64,000 bases of DNA from Cytophagales bacterium (GCA_017303795.1 JAFLBR010000001.1:467185-531184), one strand, 5' to 3'. Numbered from the stretch's first letter, positions 8,725-17,772 are shown. Notes: generated by a model from the sequence alone, not told the origin. Made by a program: numbers and translations.

Positions 8725-8927
8725 TATTCCCATTCCGAACGAAGGGTTTTAAGTTGTGCATCTATTTCTGAACGAGACTGGCGGGTCATTACGCCTTTGT
8801 ATTTTTTCGACCAGTCAATTTCTTTTTTGGAGATATCAGATCTTAACCGGATTAGCTTCTTCAACTCTAATTCCTGCAATAGTCTTAGTGCTTTATCATC
8901 CAGTATATCGATGGTCAAAGTCTTCAT
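8724..8927 (-). CDS. Putative antitoxin of the VapC-like toxin
   Basis: A 67-residue protein directly upstream of, and translationally coupled to, the PIN-domain toxin. It starts with a short strand-like stretch (MKTLTIDILDDKALRLLQEL) and continues with a very charged, Lys/Arg/Glu-rich helix-forming part that would bind the toxin. This layout resembles small Phd/AbrB/RHH-class antitoxins, but I cannot assign the family with confidence. The call rests on position, size, overlap and the partner. Autoregulation of the pair is expected from the general behaviour of such systems, not seen in the sequence. Confidence 0.7.
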   Translation of the reverse strand: MKTLTIDILDDKALRLLQELELKKLIRLRSDISKKEIDWSKKYKGVMTRQSRSEIDAQLKTLRSEWE

Positions 8928-8959
8928 GTGATCAAAAGTACAAAATTGCTGCTACCAAA

Positions 8960-10270
8960 TTATTTCTCCTCAACTAAAATCCCCGCCCGGAAAACATAGG
9001 TTTTTACCACATTACCCTCTTCGTCAAATTCTTTCCACTCTTTGTGTTTTTTATTGGCCACATATTCGCCTTGTTCTTTCATCTTTCCATTGGGAAAATA
9101 ACTGGTGTGCAAACCATGTTGCCTGTTACCGCGATATAAACATTCCGACAACAGCTTACCATCTTCGTAATAATTTTTAACTACTCCGGTTAGCAGATTA
9201 AACTTCCAGGTTTCTTCTGTGGATTTTTGACCGGTAGCATAATACAGTGTACGTAAACCATGCAGTTGCCCGGCTTCATAAGTTTCTTTCAGCTTTAAGT
9301 TCTTGCCATCATCGGCATAAAAAGTCCACGTGCCGTGCGGTTTACCTTGTCGGAATGATTTTTCGTAAATGGCTTTTCCCTCGGCCGTGTATTCAGTTAG
9401 TTTGCTATCTACGCCATTAGCAGCAAACTGCTCTTTGGCTTTCATGTTGCCATTGGCATAATAATCAACATTGGGTCCCACCTTGCTGCCATCTTTAAAT
9501 TGATACTTGTGGCGCACAGTTCCATCCGCATAATACCCGATGTTCTCACCATGCAGTCGTGCATTCATAAAATGGCCTTCCAATAATTTCTTTCCCTGCT
9601 GATCGTAATGTAAGAAGTCGCCCACTTTTTCGCCTTCTTTTATGGTGTACACCAATTCTAATTGCGAATTAGGATAATACAGTTTGTAGAAACCTGAAAT
9701 AAATCCATCGCGATACTTGGTTTCGCTTTCTAATACACCTGTTTCATAATAGGTTTTAGTAATGCCGTTTGGTTTCTGATTGGCATACATAATTTCTTTT
9801 TGAAGCTTACCTGACGGATAATATTCTTTCACCAGACCATCGGGTTTACCTTTTACAAAAACACCTTCTTGTTTTAATACACCATTTGCAAAAAATGATT
9901 TAATGCTATCAACCAGTTTATTGTTTTGATAATAGGCTGTTTGAATGCTGCGACCTTGTTCGTCATATACTTCAACAGATCCATGGCGCAATCCGTCTTC
10001 GTAATCAATTTTACGGATCAATGTTCCATTGGAATGATACTCGTAGAAAGTACCCCAGCGCACACCATTTTTAAAATTACCTTCAATTGAAATTTTACCA
10101 TTGGGAAAATACCTGCGATAGCGGCCTTCCATGGTTTTACCATCGGCAGCCGAAACCGTTATTTCCTCATCGACCTTAAGCTGCATGGGGTCGTGATAGG
10201 TTTTCACAATCTTTTGTGCAGCAGCCGGAAGCGCGCAGAAAAGTCCGATGATCAACACGAAACGAAGCAT
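8960..10270 (-). CDS. YwqK-family / MORN-like repeat secreted protein
   Basis: Exported protein built almost entirely of about 15 repeats of roughly 23-26 residues with the pattern G-x4-YY-x-NG-x-L (examples: FPNGKISIEGNFKNGVRWG, YYETGVLESETKYRDG). These are annotated as YwqK-type or MORN-variant repeats and form a long beta-solenoid-like surface. The ATG at 10270 gives a clean signal peptide (MLRFVLIIGLFCALPAAAQ); the longer frame would need a TTG at 10294. In databases this family is often labelled a toxin-antitoxin YwqK antitoxin, but nothing here indicates such a role. A cell-envelope or extracellular binding role is inferred from the signal peptide. It lies 50 bases downstream of the thiolase on the same strand. 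Confidence 0.85.
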   Translation of the reverse strand: MLRFVLIIGLFCALPAAAQKIVKTYHDPMQLKVDEEITVSAADGKTMEGRYRRYFPNGKISIEGNFKNGVRWGTFYEYHSNGTLIRKIDYEDGLRHGSVEVYDEQGRSIQTAYYQNNKLVDSIKSFFANGVLKQEGVFVKGKPDGLVKEYYPSGKLQKEIMYANQKPNGITKTYYETGVLESETKYRDGFISGFYKLYYPNSQLELVYTIKEGEKVGDFLHYDQQGKKLLEGHFMNARLHGENIGYYADGTVRHKYQFKDGSKVGPNVDYYANGNMKAKEQFAANGVDSKLTEYTAEGKAIYEKSFRQGKPHGTWTFYADDGKNLKLKETYEAGQLHGLRTLYYATGQKSTEETWKFNLLTGVVKNYYEDGKLLSECLYRGNRQHGLHTSYFPNGKMKEQGEYVANKKHKEWKEFDEEGNVVKTYVFRAGILVEEK

Positions 10271-10320
10271 AGAGTAGGAGTTATCGAATCTCAAACGCCC
10301 GGTTAGCCCGGATGTTGTTT

Positions 10321-11499
10321 TTACAAACGCTCAATTACAATAGCCGAAGCACCACCACCCCCATTACAAATTCCGGCCACACCAATGGATGCATTATTTT
10401 GTTTCAACACGTTGGCCAGTGTAATGGTAATACGCGCACCGGAAGCACCCAGTGGATGACCAAGGGCAACCGCACCACCGTTTACATTTACGTTGGATTC
10501 GTTCAGGCCAAGTTTAATATTGTTCGCCAGAGCTACAGCCGAGAAGGCTTCATTGATTTCATAAAAGCCAACATCTTTCGCATCCACTCCGGCAACTTTC
10601 AACGCTTTAGGAATGGCCAGCGAAGGCGTTGTAGTAAACCACATTGGGTCTTGCGATGCATCTGCGAAGCCTCTGATTTTAGCAATGGGAGTAAGTCCCA
10701 GTTCTTTTGCTTTTTCTTTGCTCACCAGAATAACAGCTGCTCCACCATCATTAATAGTAGAAGCATTGGCTGCGGTTACGGTACCTTCTTTGGTGAACAC
10801 CGGCTTTAATCCGGGTATCTTGTCGAAGTTTACATTTTTGTATTCTTCATCTTCGGTAAATACGGTTACTTCGCCTTTGCGGCCGGTAATTTCAACAGGA
10901 ATAACTTCATCTTTAAACTTACCCGCTGCCCATGCGGCTGCCGCGCGTTTGTAGGAGTTAATAGCATACGTATCCTGGCTTGCGCGACTGATGTTCATTT
11001 CTTTAGCGGTGTTATCGGCACACACACCCATCGCACAACGATTATACACATCGGTAAGTCCATCGAATGTTAAACCATCTAACACTTCGCCATTGCCATA
11101 CTTATAGCCATAGCGGGCTTTGGTTAAATAGTAGGGAATGTTGGACATACTTTCGGCACCAGCCGCCACAACCACATCGTTATGACCTAACATAATGGAT
11201 TGCGCACCCAACATAATAGCTTTCATACCCGATGCGCAAACTTTATTTACCAACGTACACGGAATCTCATAGCCTAAACCAGCACCAACCGCCACCTGCG
11301 TAGCAGGGGCCTGGCCCAATGCCGATGAAATTACATTGCCAAAAAATACTTCCTGTATCTGTTTAGGATCAAGTCCGATTTTTTGGATTGCACCTTTAAC
11401 GGCAAGTGATCCTAACTGCGTGGCCGATAAACCGGCAAGCGTTCCACCAAAACTACCGATGGGTGTGCGAACAGCTGATACGATATAAACTTCTTTCAT
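10321..11499 (-). CDS. Acetyl-CoA C-acetyltransferase (thiolase)
   Basis: Thiolase that condenses two acetyl-CoA, or cleaves 3-ketoacyl-CoA in the reverse direction. The nucleophilic Cys88 lies in NKVCASGMKA. The other catalytic residues are His in GGAVALGHPLGASGAR (near 348) and Cys in GICNGGGGAS (near 378). The complete 392-residue length and N-terminal VSAVRTPIGSFGG are typical of the acetoacetyl-CoA (biosynthetic) class, although degradative use cannot be excluded. No other beta-oxidation or polyhydroxyalkanoate gene is adjacent. It follows batC by 50 bases on the same strand and may be read from the bat message. Confidence 0.94.
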   Translation of the reverse strand: MKEVYIVSAVRTPIGSFGGTLAGLSATQLGSLAVKGAIQKIGLDPKQIQEVFFGNVISSALGQAPATQVAVGAGLGYEIPCTLVNKVCASGMKAIMLGAQSIMLGHNDVVVAAGAESMSNIPYYLTKARYGYKYGNGEVLDGLTFDGLTDVYNRCAMGVCADNTAKEMNISRASQDTYAINSYKRAAAAWAAGKFKDEVIPVEITGRKGEVTVFTEDEEYKNVNFDKIPGLKPVFTKEGTVTAANASTINDGGAAVILVSKEKAKELGLTPIAKIRGFADASQDPMWFTTTPSLAIPKALKVAGVDAKDVGFYEINEAFSAVALANNIKLGLNESNVNVNGGAVALGHPLGASGARITITLANVLKQNNASIGVAGICNGGGGASAIVIERL

Positions 11500-11549
11500 A
11501 TATTTAAAATTACGAAGTACGATTTAAGAGGTACAATTTTTAACTTCTT

Positions 11550-12365
11550 CTACCAATCCGGTTTACTTCTATCTTTCGGTTTAGTTGCCTTGCGTTTATT
11601 CTGTTGCAGGTATTGAATCTCCTGATTTTTCATCGCCTCCAGAATCATCTGCGCTTTTTCTTCACTCATCTCCATTTCCTTCAGTTTGTCTTTTACGGAC
11701 TGTGGAGTTTCTTTCTTCTCCTGCTCTTTTTTTTCTTCGCCTTCTTTCTGTTCCTGCTGCTTCTTTTCTTCTTCTTTCTTTTGCTGATCCTGTTGTTCTT
11801 TATTCTGTTGATCTTGTTTGTCTTTTTGATCCTTTTGATCTTTTTGGTCTTTATTCTCTTCTTTGTTCTGCTCTTGCTTGTCTTTATTTTCTTCTTTCTG
11901 GTTCGGATCGTTTTTCTTCTGCTCTTCTTCTTTCTTCTTTTGCTCTTCTAACTTCTTCTTCACCATTTCATAATTGTAGCGGGCATCTTCATTGGTAGGA
12001 TCTGCCTTCAATGCTTGTTTAAAACTGGCTAATGCTTCTTCATGTTTGTTTTCACGATTGGAAAGTACACCCAGTTGCTGATGGGCTACGGAACGAACTT
12101 TAGTGTTTGCACTTTGCGTTAATGGCTGATAAGCCATGGCCGTGTTGGCGGTATCCTTTGCTTCGAAATACGCATTGGCAAGGTTAAGCCGAACTTCATC
12201 TTCGGTAACGCCAAGTGAATCTACCAGCGTGCGATATTTAGAAATAGCAGTTGTGAAGTCTCCTTTCAGATAAGCGGCTTTCGCCTGCGACTTAAGAGAA
12301 TTAACCTGCCCGATCTTACCCGGATCAATTAACAATGCGATTAAAATCAGAATCCCAACTTTCAT
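11550..12365 (-). CDS. batC: BatC-like tetratricopeptide repeat protein
   Basis: TPR protein of the Bacteroidota Bat (aerotolerance) operon. A short hydrophobic N-terminus (MKVGILILIALLI) is followed by about three TPR units (residues roughly 25-135, for example AKAAYLKGDFTTAISKYRTL and DARYNYEMVKKKLEEQ). Then comes an extreme Lys/Glu/Gln/Asp low-complexity linker of about 80 residues. The conserved C-terminal tail has EMEMSEEKAQMILEAM and ends in KPKDRSKPDW. The combination with the VWA protein upstream on the same strand makes batC the best call. It probably scaffolds the membrane VWA proteins in the periplasm. The linker is encoded by a strongly purine-biased strand, which creates spurious long open frames on the other strand. 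Confidence 0.85.
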   Translation of the reverse strand: MKVGILILIALLIDPGKIGQVNSLKSQAKAAYLKGDFTTAISKYRTLVDSLGVTEDEVRLNLANAYFEAKDTANTAMAYQPLTQSANTKVRSVAHQQLGVLSNRENKHEEALASFKQALKADPTNEDARYNYEMVKKKLEEQKKKEEEQKKNDPNQKEENKDKQEQNKEENKDQKDQKDQKDKQDQQNKEQQDQQKKEEEKKQQEQKEGEEKKEQEKKETPQSVKDKLKEMEMSEEKAQMILEAMKNQEIQYLQQNKRKATKPKDRSKPDW

Positions 12366-12518
12366 CTTCGTTTAGTCTAAAAACTGTTACTGGTTACTAG
12401 TTATTATCGGCTTCAAGCTTAAGGCTTCTGGTTAATTCTCTCCCATGGACTCAAACTGATTACCGACCAGCGAATACTTAACCACAAACTCCTAATTCCC
12501 AATACCTAATTCCTATAA
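12366..12518. other. Intergenic region with degenerate word repeats
   Basis: This 153-base gap between batB and batC contains low-complexity near-repeats such as CCTAATTCC-CAATA-CCTAATTCC at its right end and gttactggttactagttattatc at the left. No open frame or tRNA is seen. Similar word-like AT-rich spacers occur before the STAS gene (6898-6987) and before the penicillin acylase gene (23241-23350). I see no clear promoter. Confidence 0.5.
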
Positions 12519-13478
12519 TTAAATCCTAACCGTCCGCACACTCACCATTACATCAAACACTAATAAAATCAGCGCAGCTAACAGAAAGTAAAAATAACGA
12601 TTCGAAGAAACATCTACCAACCGCGCATCGCGCATCTGGCCTTCAATTTTGTTAATCGCATTAATTAACCGGTTAACGTCATTTCTGGATTCGTTGATCT
12701 CAAAATACTGGCCATCGGTTTTGTTGGCTAAATCTTTAAGCGAAGCCGGATTTAACTTGGTTACTACCACATTTCCTTTCTGATCGGTTCTAAAACCTTT
12801 CGATGCGGCTATCTGGCTGCCTTGCTCGGTTCCTACTCCCAATGCAAAAAGTCTTATTCCATCATCTTCCACCTGCCGCGCAATCTCATCCGTTTCTTCG
12901 CCAAAGTCTTCGCCATCGCTAATCAATACAATTACTTTCGATTTTTGATTTCCCTCGTCACTTTCATCGGTCATTTTAGTAAGCGCCATTTTAAGTGGCG
13001 GGCCAAAATCTGTACCACTGGCGGGCACCAGGTTGGTGTTCATGGTTTCAATAAACAGATTCAGGGCATTCTGATCGTAGGTAAGCGGGCATTGCATAAA
13101 AGCTTCTGATGAGAAGATGACCAACCCCAGCCGATCGGAATTAAAAGCCGCCACAATTTTTTTGAGTTCGAATTTTATTTTTTCAAGTCGTGTGGGTTGA
13201 ATGTCAAACGCGTCCATCGACTTCGACAAATCCACACACATCATAATATCTTTACCAACCGATTTTATTTCTTTTTTGGAATCGCCATACGTGGGGCCAA
13301 GAATTGAGATGATGATGAGTGCAACGGCAATCGAACGTAAAGCAAGTTTGAAGATAATAGTGTAAGCCGGAGCGTGCAGGGCGCGGCTTATGCGAATGAT
13401 GCGCCAGAGATAAATGCCATACGCCACCACGAACAGACCTAGCAAGATCGCCTCAACCCAACCAAAGTTTCTAATCAT
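12519..13478 (-). CDS. batB: VWA-domain membrane protein BatB (BatA/BatB family)
   Basis: Membrane-anchored von Willebrand factor A protein of the Bat operon. Two N-terminal hydrophobic segments (about residues 9-25 and 45-62) are followed by the VWA domain with an intact MIDAS metal site (D83-x-S85-x-S87 in MCVDLSKSMDAFD, later Thr in ASGTDFGPP and the ISDGEDFGEE loop). A last transmembrane helix lies near the C-terminus (FYFFLLAALILLVFDVMV). The length of 319 residues and the helix pattern fit BatA/BatB; the place directly before batC favours batB. The usual moxR, DUF58 and batA genes are not in this window: the next gene upstream is a nagB homologue, so the bat set is reduced or split here. 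Confidence 0.85.
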   Translation of the reverse strand: MIRNFGWVEAILLGLFVVAYGIYLWRIIRISRALHAPAYTIIFKLALRSIAVALIIISILGPTYGDSKKEIKSVGKDIMMCVDLSKSMDAFDIQPTRLEKIKFELKKIVAAFNSDRLGLVIFSSEAFMQCPLTYDQNALNLFIETMNTNLVPASGTDFGPPLKMALTKMTDESDEGNQKSKVIVLISDGEDFGEETDEIARQVEDDGIRLFALGVGTEQGSQIAASKGFRTDQKGNVVVTKLNPASLKDLANKTDGQYFEINESRNDVNRLINAINKIEGQMRDARLVDVSSNRYFYFLLAALILLVFDVMVSVRTVRI

Positions 13479-13544
13479 TGAATCAGAAATTAAACCGCAA
13501 GTTAACTAATACGAGGTGAGCCTCAAAAGTGTTTTGATTGGCGG

Positions 13545-14267
13545 TTAAAGCAAACTGGCTGCCTCTTGATCTAACATAATCCACGCTTGCGGAATACGAT
13601 GGACAATACTTACCGGTATTTGTTCCGTGACTTCACCCTTTAATGCTTTTGCCAGTATGGCCGCTTTGCGCGAACCGTTAGCCATTACAATAGGTAACTT
13701 TGCTTGCCGCAGATGATTAAGGCCCAACGTTATACCTTGCGAAAGCGTTGTTGCAGTGGTAAAATATTTCTGGCCTACAGTCTTTGTTTCTTCGGCCAGT
13801 TCGCTTACGTGCGCAAACGAATCGAACGAAGTGCCCGGCTCATTCATGCCTACATGCCCGTTGGTACCTACGCCCACCAGCATTATATCCAGCCCACCAT
13901 TTTTTTCAATTAAATCATTTATGCGGTCGCATTCTTTATTTGGGTCGGCAGCCTGAACATTAAAGTATTGAGTCTGTTCGGGTTTAAGTTGCAGGGGAAT
14001 GAAACAATCGCGTTGCAGCATAGATAAACACGAGCCCGAATCAGCAGGATCAATACCCAACCACTCATCCAGACTTAAGAAAGTACAACTGCTTAAGTTT
14101 ACTTTTTTCTGCTCGATAGCCAATTTTAATTTCTGAAAAACACCGATGGGTGTATGGCCAGAAGCAATGCAGATTAATGAGGCTGGTTTTTGATTGATGT
14201 ATTGAATAATCAGATCGGCCGTGTGTGCCGATAACGTTTCGTAATCGGGATAAATTTTTACTTGCAT
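13545..14267 (-). CDS. nagB: Glucosamine-6-phosphate deaminase family protein
   Basis: Enzyme of the NagB/6-phosphogluconolactonase superfamily, most like glucosamine-6-phosphate deaminase, which converts glucosamine-6-phosphate to fructose-6-phosphate and ammonia. Family landmarks: ASGHTPIGVFQKL (phosphate loop, near residue 35), LSLDEWLGI (catalytic Asp region), VGVGTNGHVGMNEPGTS with the ring-opening His, and TLSQGITLGL. The 240 residues are slightly short for NagB. It is divergent from the GH5-like gene across a 134-base gap and transcribed towards batB. Amino-sugar catabolism or recycling is the likely role; a hexosaminidase is not seen nearby. Confidence 0.8.
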   Translation of the reverse strand: MQVKIYPDYETLSAHTADLIIQYINQKPASLICIASGHTPIGVFQKLKLAIEQKKVNLSSCTFLSLDEWLGIDPADSGSCLSMLQRDCFIPLQLKPEQTQYFNVQAADPNKECDRINDLIEKNGGLDIMLVGVGTNGHVGMNEPGTSFDSFAHVSELAEETKTVGQKYFTTATTLSQGITLGLNHLRQAKLPIVMANGSRKAAILAKALKGEVTEQIPVSIVHRIPQAWIMLDQEAASLL

Positions 14268-14401
14268 ACCGGTTGAAGGTTGTATTTTCCGGCTGGCAAT
14301 ATAGATTATAACCTTGTTTGTTTTAGTATTAATTTAATCGCCATTAGTGATACCCAATTTGTGGTTGAAACAATGATGTTCCATTACCCAAAAATTTAAA
14401 A
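14268..14401. other. Divergent intergenic region, nagB / GH5-like gene
   Basis: An AT-rich 134-base gap from which both flanking genes are transcribed outward, so it must hold at least two promoters. Stretches such as TTTGTTTTAGTATTAATTTAATC and TACCCAATTTGTGG are suggestive, but I find no convincing TTG-N19-TAnnTTTG match on either strand. Confidence 0.4.
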
Positions 14402-15475
14402 ATGAATATGCTCAGGATTAAGATGTTTGTTATTGCGCTTTTGTTAGGCTGCTTTGCGGAATTGCAGGCACAAGCACCCCGCTGGACAGAAAAACAAGCC
14501 AACGATTGGTATGCCAAACAAGGTTGGATTACAGGTTCTAATTTTCAGCCCAGCACCGCCATCAATCAATTGGAAATGTTTCAGAAAGAAACTTTTGATC
14601 TGGCCACAATTGATCGCGAACTGGGTTGGGCGGAAAACCTCGGCTTTAATGCGATGCGGGTTTACCTGCATCATATTTTATGGACTACCGATAAAGAAGG
14701 ATTTAAAAAACGATTGAATGATTACCTCGCGGTTTCTGCCAAACATAAAATCAAAACCATTTTGGTTTTCTTTGATGATTGCTGGAACGATACCTATGCA
14801 CCCGGCAAACAACCCGAGCCTAAACCGGGCATTCACAACAGTGGTTGGGTGCGCGATCCCGGCACGATGATTTACACCCATCCGGACACGATGAAAGTGC
14901 TGGAAGCGTATGTAAAAGATGTGATGACAACTTTTGCTAAAGATGAAAGGATATTGTTGTGGGATTTGTACAACGAACCCGGCAATAGCGGTCAGTTTAA
15001 TAAGAGCATGCCTTTATTGAAAAATGTATTTGCCTGGGCCCGGCAGGTTAATCCATCGCAACCCATCTCGGTAGGGGTTTGGCATGGCGGCAAAGAGTTT
15101 ACTGATCTGAATAAGTTTCAATTGGATAACTCGGATGTAGTTACCTATCATCAATATCAATACATCGACAAGCATCGGGCTACTATAGATTCACTTTCGA
15201 AACGTAACCGACCGATGATTTGTACCGAATACATGGCCAGAACCAATGCCAGTGTATTTCAAACTATTTTACCATTATTAAAGGAGAAGAAAGTGGGTGC
15301 CATTAACTGGGGTTTTGTATCGGGTAAAACAAATACAATTTTTGCATGGAGTACACCCATACCTTCCGGTGCCGAACCCGACTTGTGGTTTCATGATATT
15401 TTCAGAAAGGATGGAACTCCTTTTAGTAATGATGAGGTAATGGTAATTAAAAAGCTTACGGGGAAAAGTAAATAA
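14402..15475 (+). CDS. Secreted GH5-like (clan GH-A) glycoside hydrolase
   Basis: Exported glycosidase with a (beta/alpha)8 fold of clan GH-A, closest in pattern to the cellulase/GH5-like group. A signal peptide (about residues 1-23, ending ELQAQ) is followed directly by the catalytic domain. The general acid/base is Glu192 in WDLYNEPGNS, and the nucleophile is Glu276 in MICTEYMAR. The GFNAMRVYLHH strand and VTYHQYQ are also typical. Similar proteins are often labelled 1,4-beta-xylanase, but the substrate cannot be read from the sequence. It is followed after 4 bases by a GH43 lipoprotein, so the two probably act together on a plant or algal side-chained polysaccharide outside the cell or in the periplasm. 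Confidence 0.85.
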   Translation: MNMLRIKMFVIALLLGCFAELQAQAPRWTEKQANDWYAKQGWITGSNFQPSTAINQLEMFQKETFDLATIDRELGWAENLGFNAMRVYLHHILWTTDKEGFKKRLNDYLAVSAKHKIKTILVFFDDCWNDTYAPGKQPEPKPGIHNSGWVRDPGTMIYTHPDTMKVLEAYVKDVMTTFAKDERILLWDLYNEPGNSGQFNKSMPLLKNVFAWARQVNPSQPISVGVWHGGKEFTDLNKFQLDNSDVVTYHQYQYIDKHRATIDSLSKRNRPMICTEYMARTNASVFQTILPLLKEKKVGAINWGFVSGKTNTIFAWSTPIPSGAEPDLWFHDIFRKDGTPFSNDEVMVIKKLTGKSK

Positions 15476-15479
15476 TGCC

Positions 15480-16529
15480 ATGAACCTGAAATCGTTCTTT
15501 ATTCTTCTCTTTATTGTAACCCTTTTTGCCTGCAAGAAAAAGCAAGAGCCCGAAGTTTTACTTCCTGAAACGCAAACCTTTCAAAACCCACTGTTGCTGC
15601 ACGGACCCGATCCGTGGGTGTTTCAAAAAGGTGATACCTATTATCTTACCCATAGCACAGGCAATAGTTTAAAAATCTATTGCACCAAAAACATGAGTAA
15701 GTTGGGCGAAGCCGAATCGAAAGTTGTCTGGACGCCTCCGGCCACGGGAATGAACAGCAAGGAGATCTGGGCTCCGGAAATTCACTTCGTTAATAATAAA
15801 TGGTATGCTTACTATGCTGCCGATGATGGTAAGAATGACAACCACCGCATGTGGGTTTTGGAAAATGAGTCGGAAGATCCTTTTGAGGGCACATGGGTGG
15901 ATAAGGGAAAAATGAATCTGGCAGACGACCGGTGGGCAATTGATGGATCGGTGTTTGAACACAATGGCCAATTGTATTTCGTCTGGTCAGGTTGGGAGGG
16001 TAGCGTAAACAAACGACAAGACATCTATATCTCGAAGTTAAGCAACCCCTGGACTGCTGATGGTGCGCGGGTGTTGATTTCAAAACCAGAATTGGATTGG
16101 GAAATAAAAGGAACTTCCGATGAGTTACCGACTGTAAATGAAGGCCCGCAGTTCTTAAAGAAAGGTAATAAGTTATTTATAGTTTATTCGGCCAGTGGTT
16201 GTTGGACGGATGATTATACGCTTGGCATTTTAACAGCCAGTGCCGATGCCGATTTGATGAACCCGGCTTCGTGGGTTAAATCACAGCAGCCGGTGTTCTC
16301 AAAAAATCCGGAAGGCCATGTGTTTGGGCCGGGGCATAATAGTTTTTTCAAATCACCCGATGGTACCGAAGACTGGATTATTTATCATGCAAACCCGGAA
16401 GCAGGGCAGGGCTGTGGTAACAGCCGATCAGCCCGCATGCAACCTTTTATATGGAATGATGATGGGCCGGTATTTGGAATGCCAGTTTCATTGGATACGC
16501 CTTTACCTGTTCCGTCCGGTGAAAAGTAA
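15480..16529 (+). CDS. GH43-family glycoside hydrolase lipoprotein
   Basis: Five-bladed beta-propeller glycosidase of family GH43 (arabinofuranosidase, xylosidase or arabinanase activities are known in the family). The N-terminus is a lipoprotein signal with lipobox LFAC at Cys18, followed by Lys, so the enzyme would be anchored in the membrane. The three catalytic acidic residues are visible: Asp44 in GPDPWV (base), Asp155 in WAIDGSVF (orienting) and Glu221 in NEGPQF (acid). The C-terminal FGPGHNSFFKSPDG segment is typical. It follows the GH5-like gene by 4 bases and precedes galK by 85 bases. No SusC/SusD pair or sensor is adjacent, so this is not a classic polysaccharide-utilisation locus. 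Confidence 0.9.
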   Translation: MNLKSFFILLFIVTLFACKKKQEPEVLLPETQTFQNPLLLHGPDPWVFQKGDTYYLTHSTGNSLKIYCTKNMSKLGEAESKVVWTPPATGMNSKEIWAPEIHFVNNKWYAYYAADDGKNDNHRMWVLENESEDPFEGTWVDKGKMNLADDRWAIDGSVFEHNGQLYFVWSGWEGSVNKRQDIYISKLSNPWTADGARVLISKPELDWEIKGTSDELPTVNEGPQFLKKGNKLFIVYSASGCWTDDYTLGILTASADADLMNPASWVKSQQPVFSKNPEGHVFGPGHNSFFKSPDGTEDWIIYHANPEAGQGCGNSRSARMQPFIWNDDGPVFGMPVSLDTPLPVPSGEK

Positions 16530-16614
16530 ATGCATAGTTTAAAAATACTTCGATCAGATCAGAATCAATCCTGTTGTTTTTAAGATTAGATTCGCACAAA
16601 AAATGAAATAGTGA

Positions 16615-17772
16615 ATGGCGGATCATACTGTAAAATCAAAATTCAAAGAACTATATCAGGCAGAACCGTTGCTGATACATGCACCGGGGCGCATTAATTT
16701 AATTGGCGAACACACCGATTACAATAATGGTTTTGTAATGCCAGCGGCCATACACATGGGGGTTCAATTTGCATTTGCAAAGGCTGAAAAAAACACCTCT
16801 ATATATTCGTTAAAGTATAATCAATCTTATACGCCCAATCTTGCTAATCCGGTTAAAGTAGCGCAACCAGTCTGGGTTAATTATTTTCTGGGGATCATTA
16901 ATCAAATAAATGCGCGCGGATTAAAGTTGGACAATTTTAATTGCGTGTTTGATGGCGATTTACCAACCGGTGCCGGGCTCTCTTCATCGGCTGCTATGGA
17001 GTGTGGTTTTGTTTTTGGTTTGAATGAATTGTTTCAGTTGGGATTGACACAATTGGAAATGATTCACATAGCACAATGGTCGGAGCACAATTATGCCGGA
17101 GTGAAGTGCGGTATCATGGATCAGTTCAGCAGCATGATGGGCAAAGACAAGCATGCGTTTATGTTGGATTGCCGCTCGTTGGAGTTTGAATACTTGCCGC
17201 TTGATCTGGGTGACTATACTTTGTTGCTGTGTGATACCAACGTAAAGCATTCATTATCCTCATCCGAATACAACACCAGACGTAAGGAATGCCAGCAAGG
17301 TGTAACAATTATCAGTCATGAGTTTGCGAAAGTGAAATCGTTACGCGATGTAACACCGGCTATGCTTGAAGCATGCAAAGAAAAGTTGCCCGCCATAATT
17401 TATAACCGTTGCAAATTTGTAGTAGAAGAAAATAATAGGGTAGTAGAGGCCAGTGCTGATTTAAAACGAGGCGACCTTGTTGCGTTTGGTAAAAAAATGT
17501 ATGCAGCCCACGCGGGGCTTTCAAAATTATACGAAGTAAGTTGTGCTGAACTGGATTACCTGGTTGAATTGGCGAAAGCCGAACCTGAAATTTTAGGCGC
17601 GCGAATGATTGGCGGAGGCTTTGGAGGATGTACCTTAAATTTGATCCACCAGAATAGTATTGAACGCTTTCTTGTTTCTGCAAAAGCAGCTTATTATAAC
17701 AAGTTTGGAATTGAGATGAACTCGTACCGGGTTAAGCCTGGTAAGGGTACTTCGGTTGTTTCTTTCGGTTAG
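16615..17772 (+). CDS. galK: Galactokinase
   Basis: GHMP-family kinase that phosphorylates galactose at C1 in the Leloir pathway. The galactokinase signature APGRINLIGEHTD is at residues 23-35 and the ATP-binding PTGAGLSSSAAME at 116-128, with a C-terminal GARMIGGGFGGC. The length of 385 residues is normal. The gene follows the glycosidase pair in the same direction, so the sugars released by those enzymes may include galactose, or the gene may simply be adjacent. galT and galE are not in the window. The 85 bases upstream may contain a promoter, but I see no strong match. Confidence 0.95.
   Translation: MADHTVKSKFKELYQAEPLLIHAPGRINLIGEHTDYNNGFVMPAAIHMGVQFAFAKAEKNTSIYSLKYNQSYTPNLANPVKVAQPVWVNYFLGIINQINARGLKLDNFNCVFDGDLPTGAGLSSSAAMECGFVFGLNELFQLGLTQLEMIHIAQWSEHNYAGVKCGIMDQFSSMMGKDKHAFMLDCRSLEFEYLPLDLGDYTLLLCDTNVKHSLSSSEYNTRRKECQQGVTIISHEFAKVKSLRDVTPAMLEACKEKLPAIIYNRCKFVVEENNRVVEASADLKRGDLVAFGKKMYAAHAGLSKLYEVSCAELDYLVELAKAEPEILGARMIGGGFGGCTLNLIHQNSIERFLVSAKAAYYNKFGIEMNSYRVKPGKGTSVVSFG

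Noticed and set aside
10312-10809. Plus-strand open frame of 165 codons
   Set aside because: It is antisense to the thiolase, whose catalytic residues are all in place on the minus strand.
11585-11998. Plus-strand open frames of 115-137 codons full of Leu, Phe and Ser
   Set aside because: They are the complement of the Lys/Glu/Gln linker of BatC, a composition artefact.
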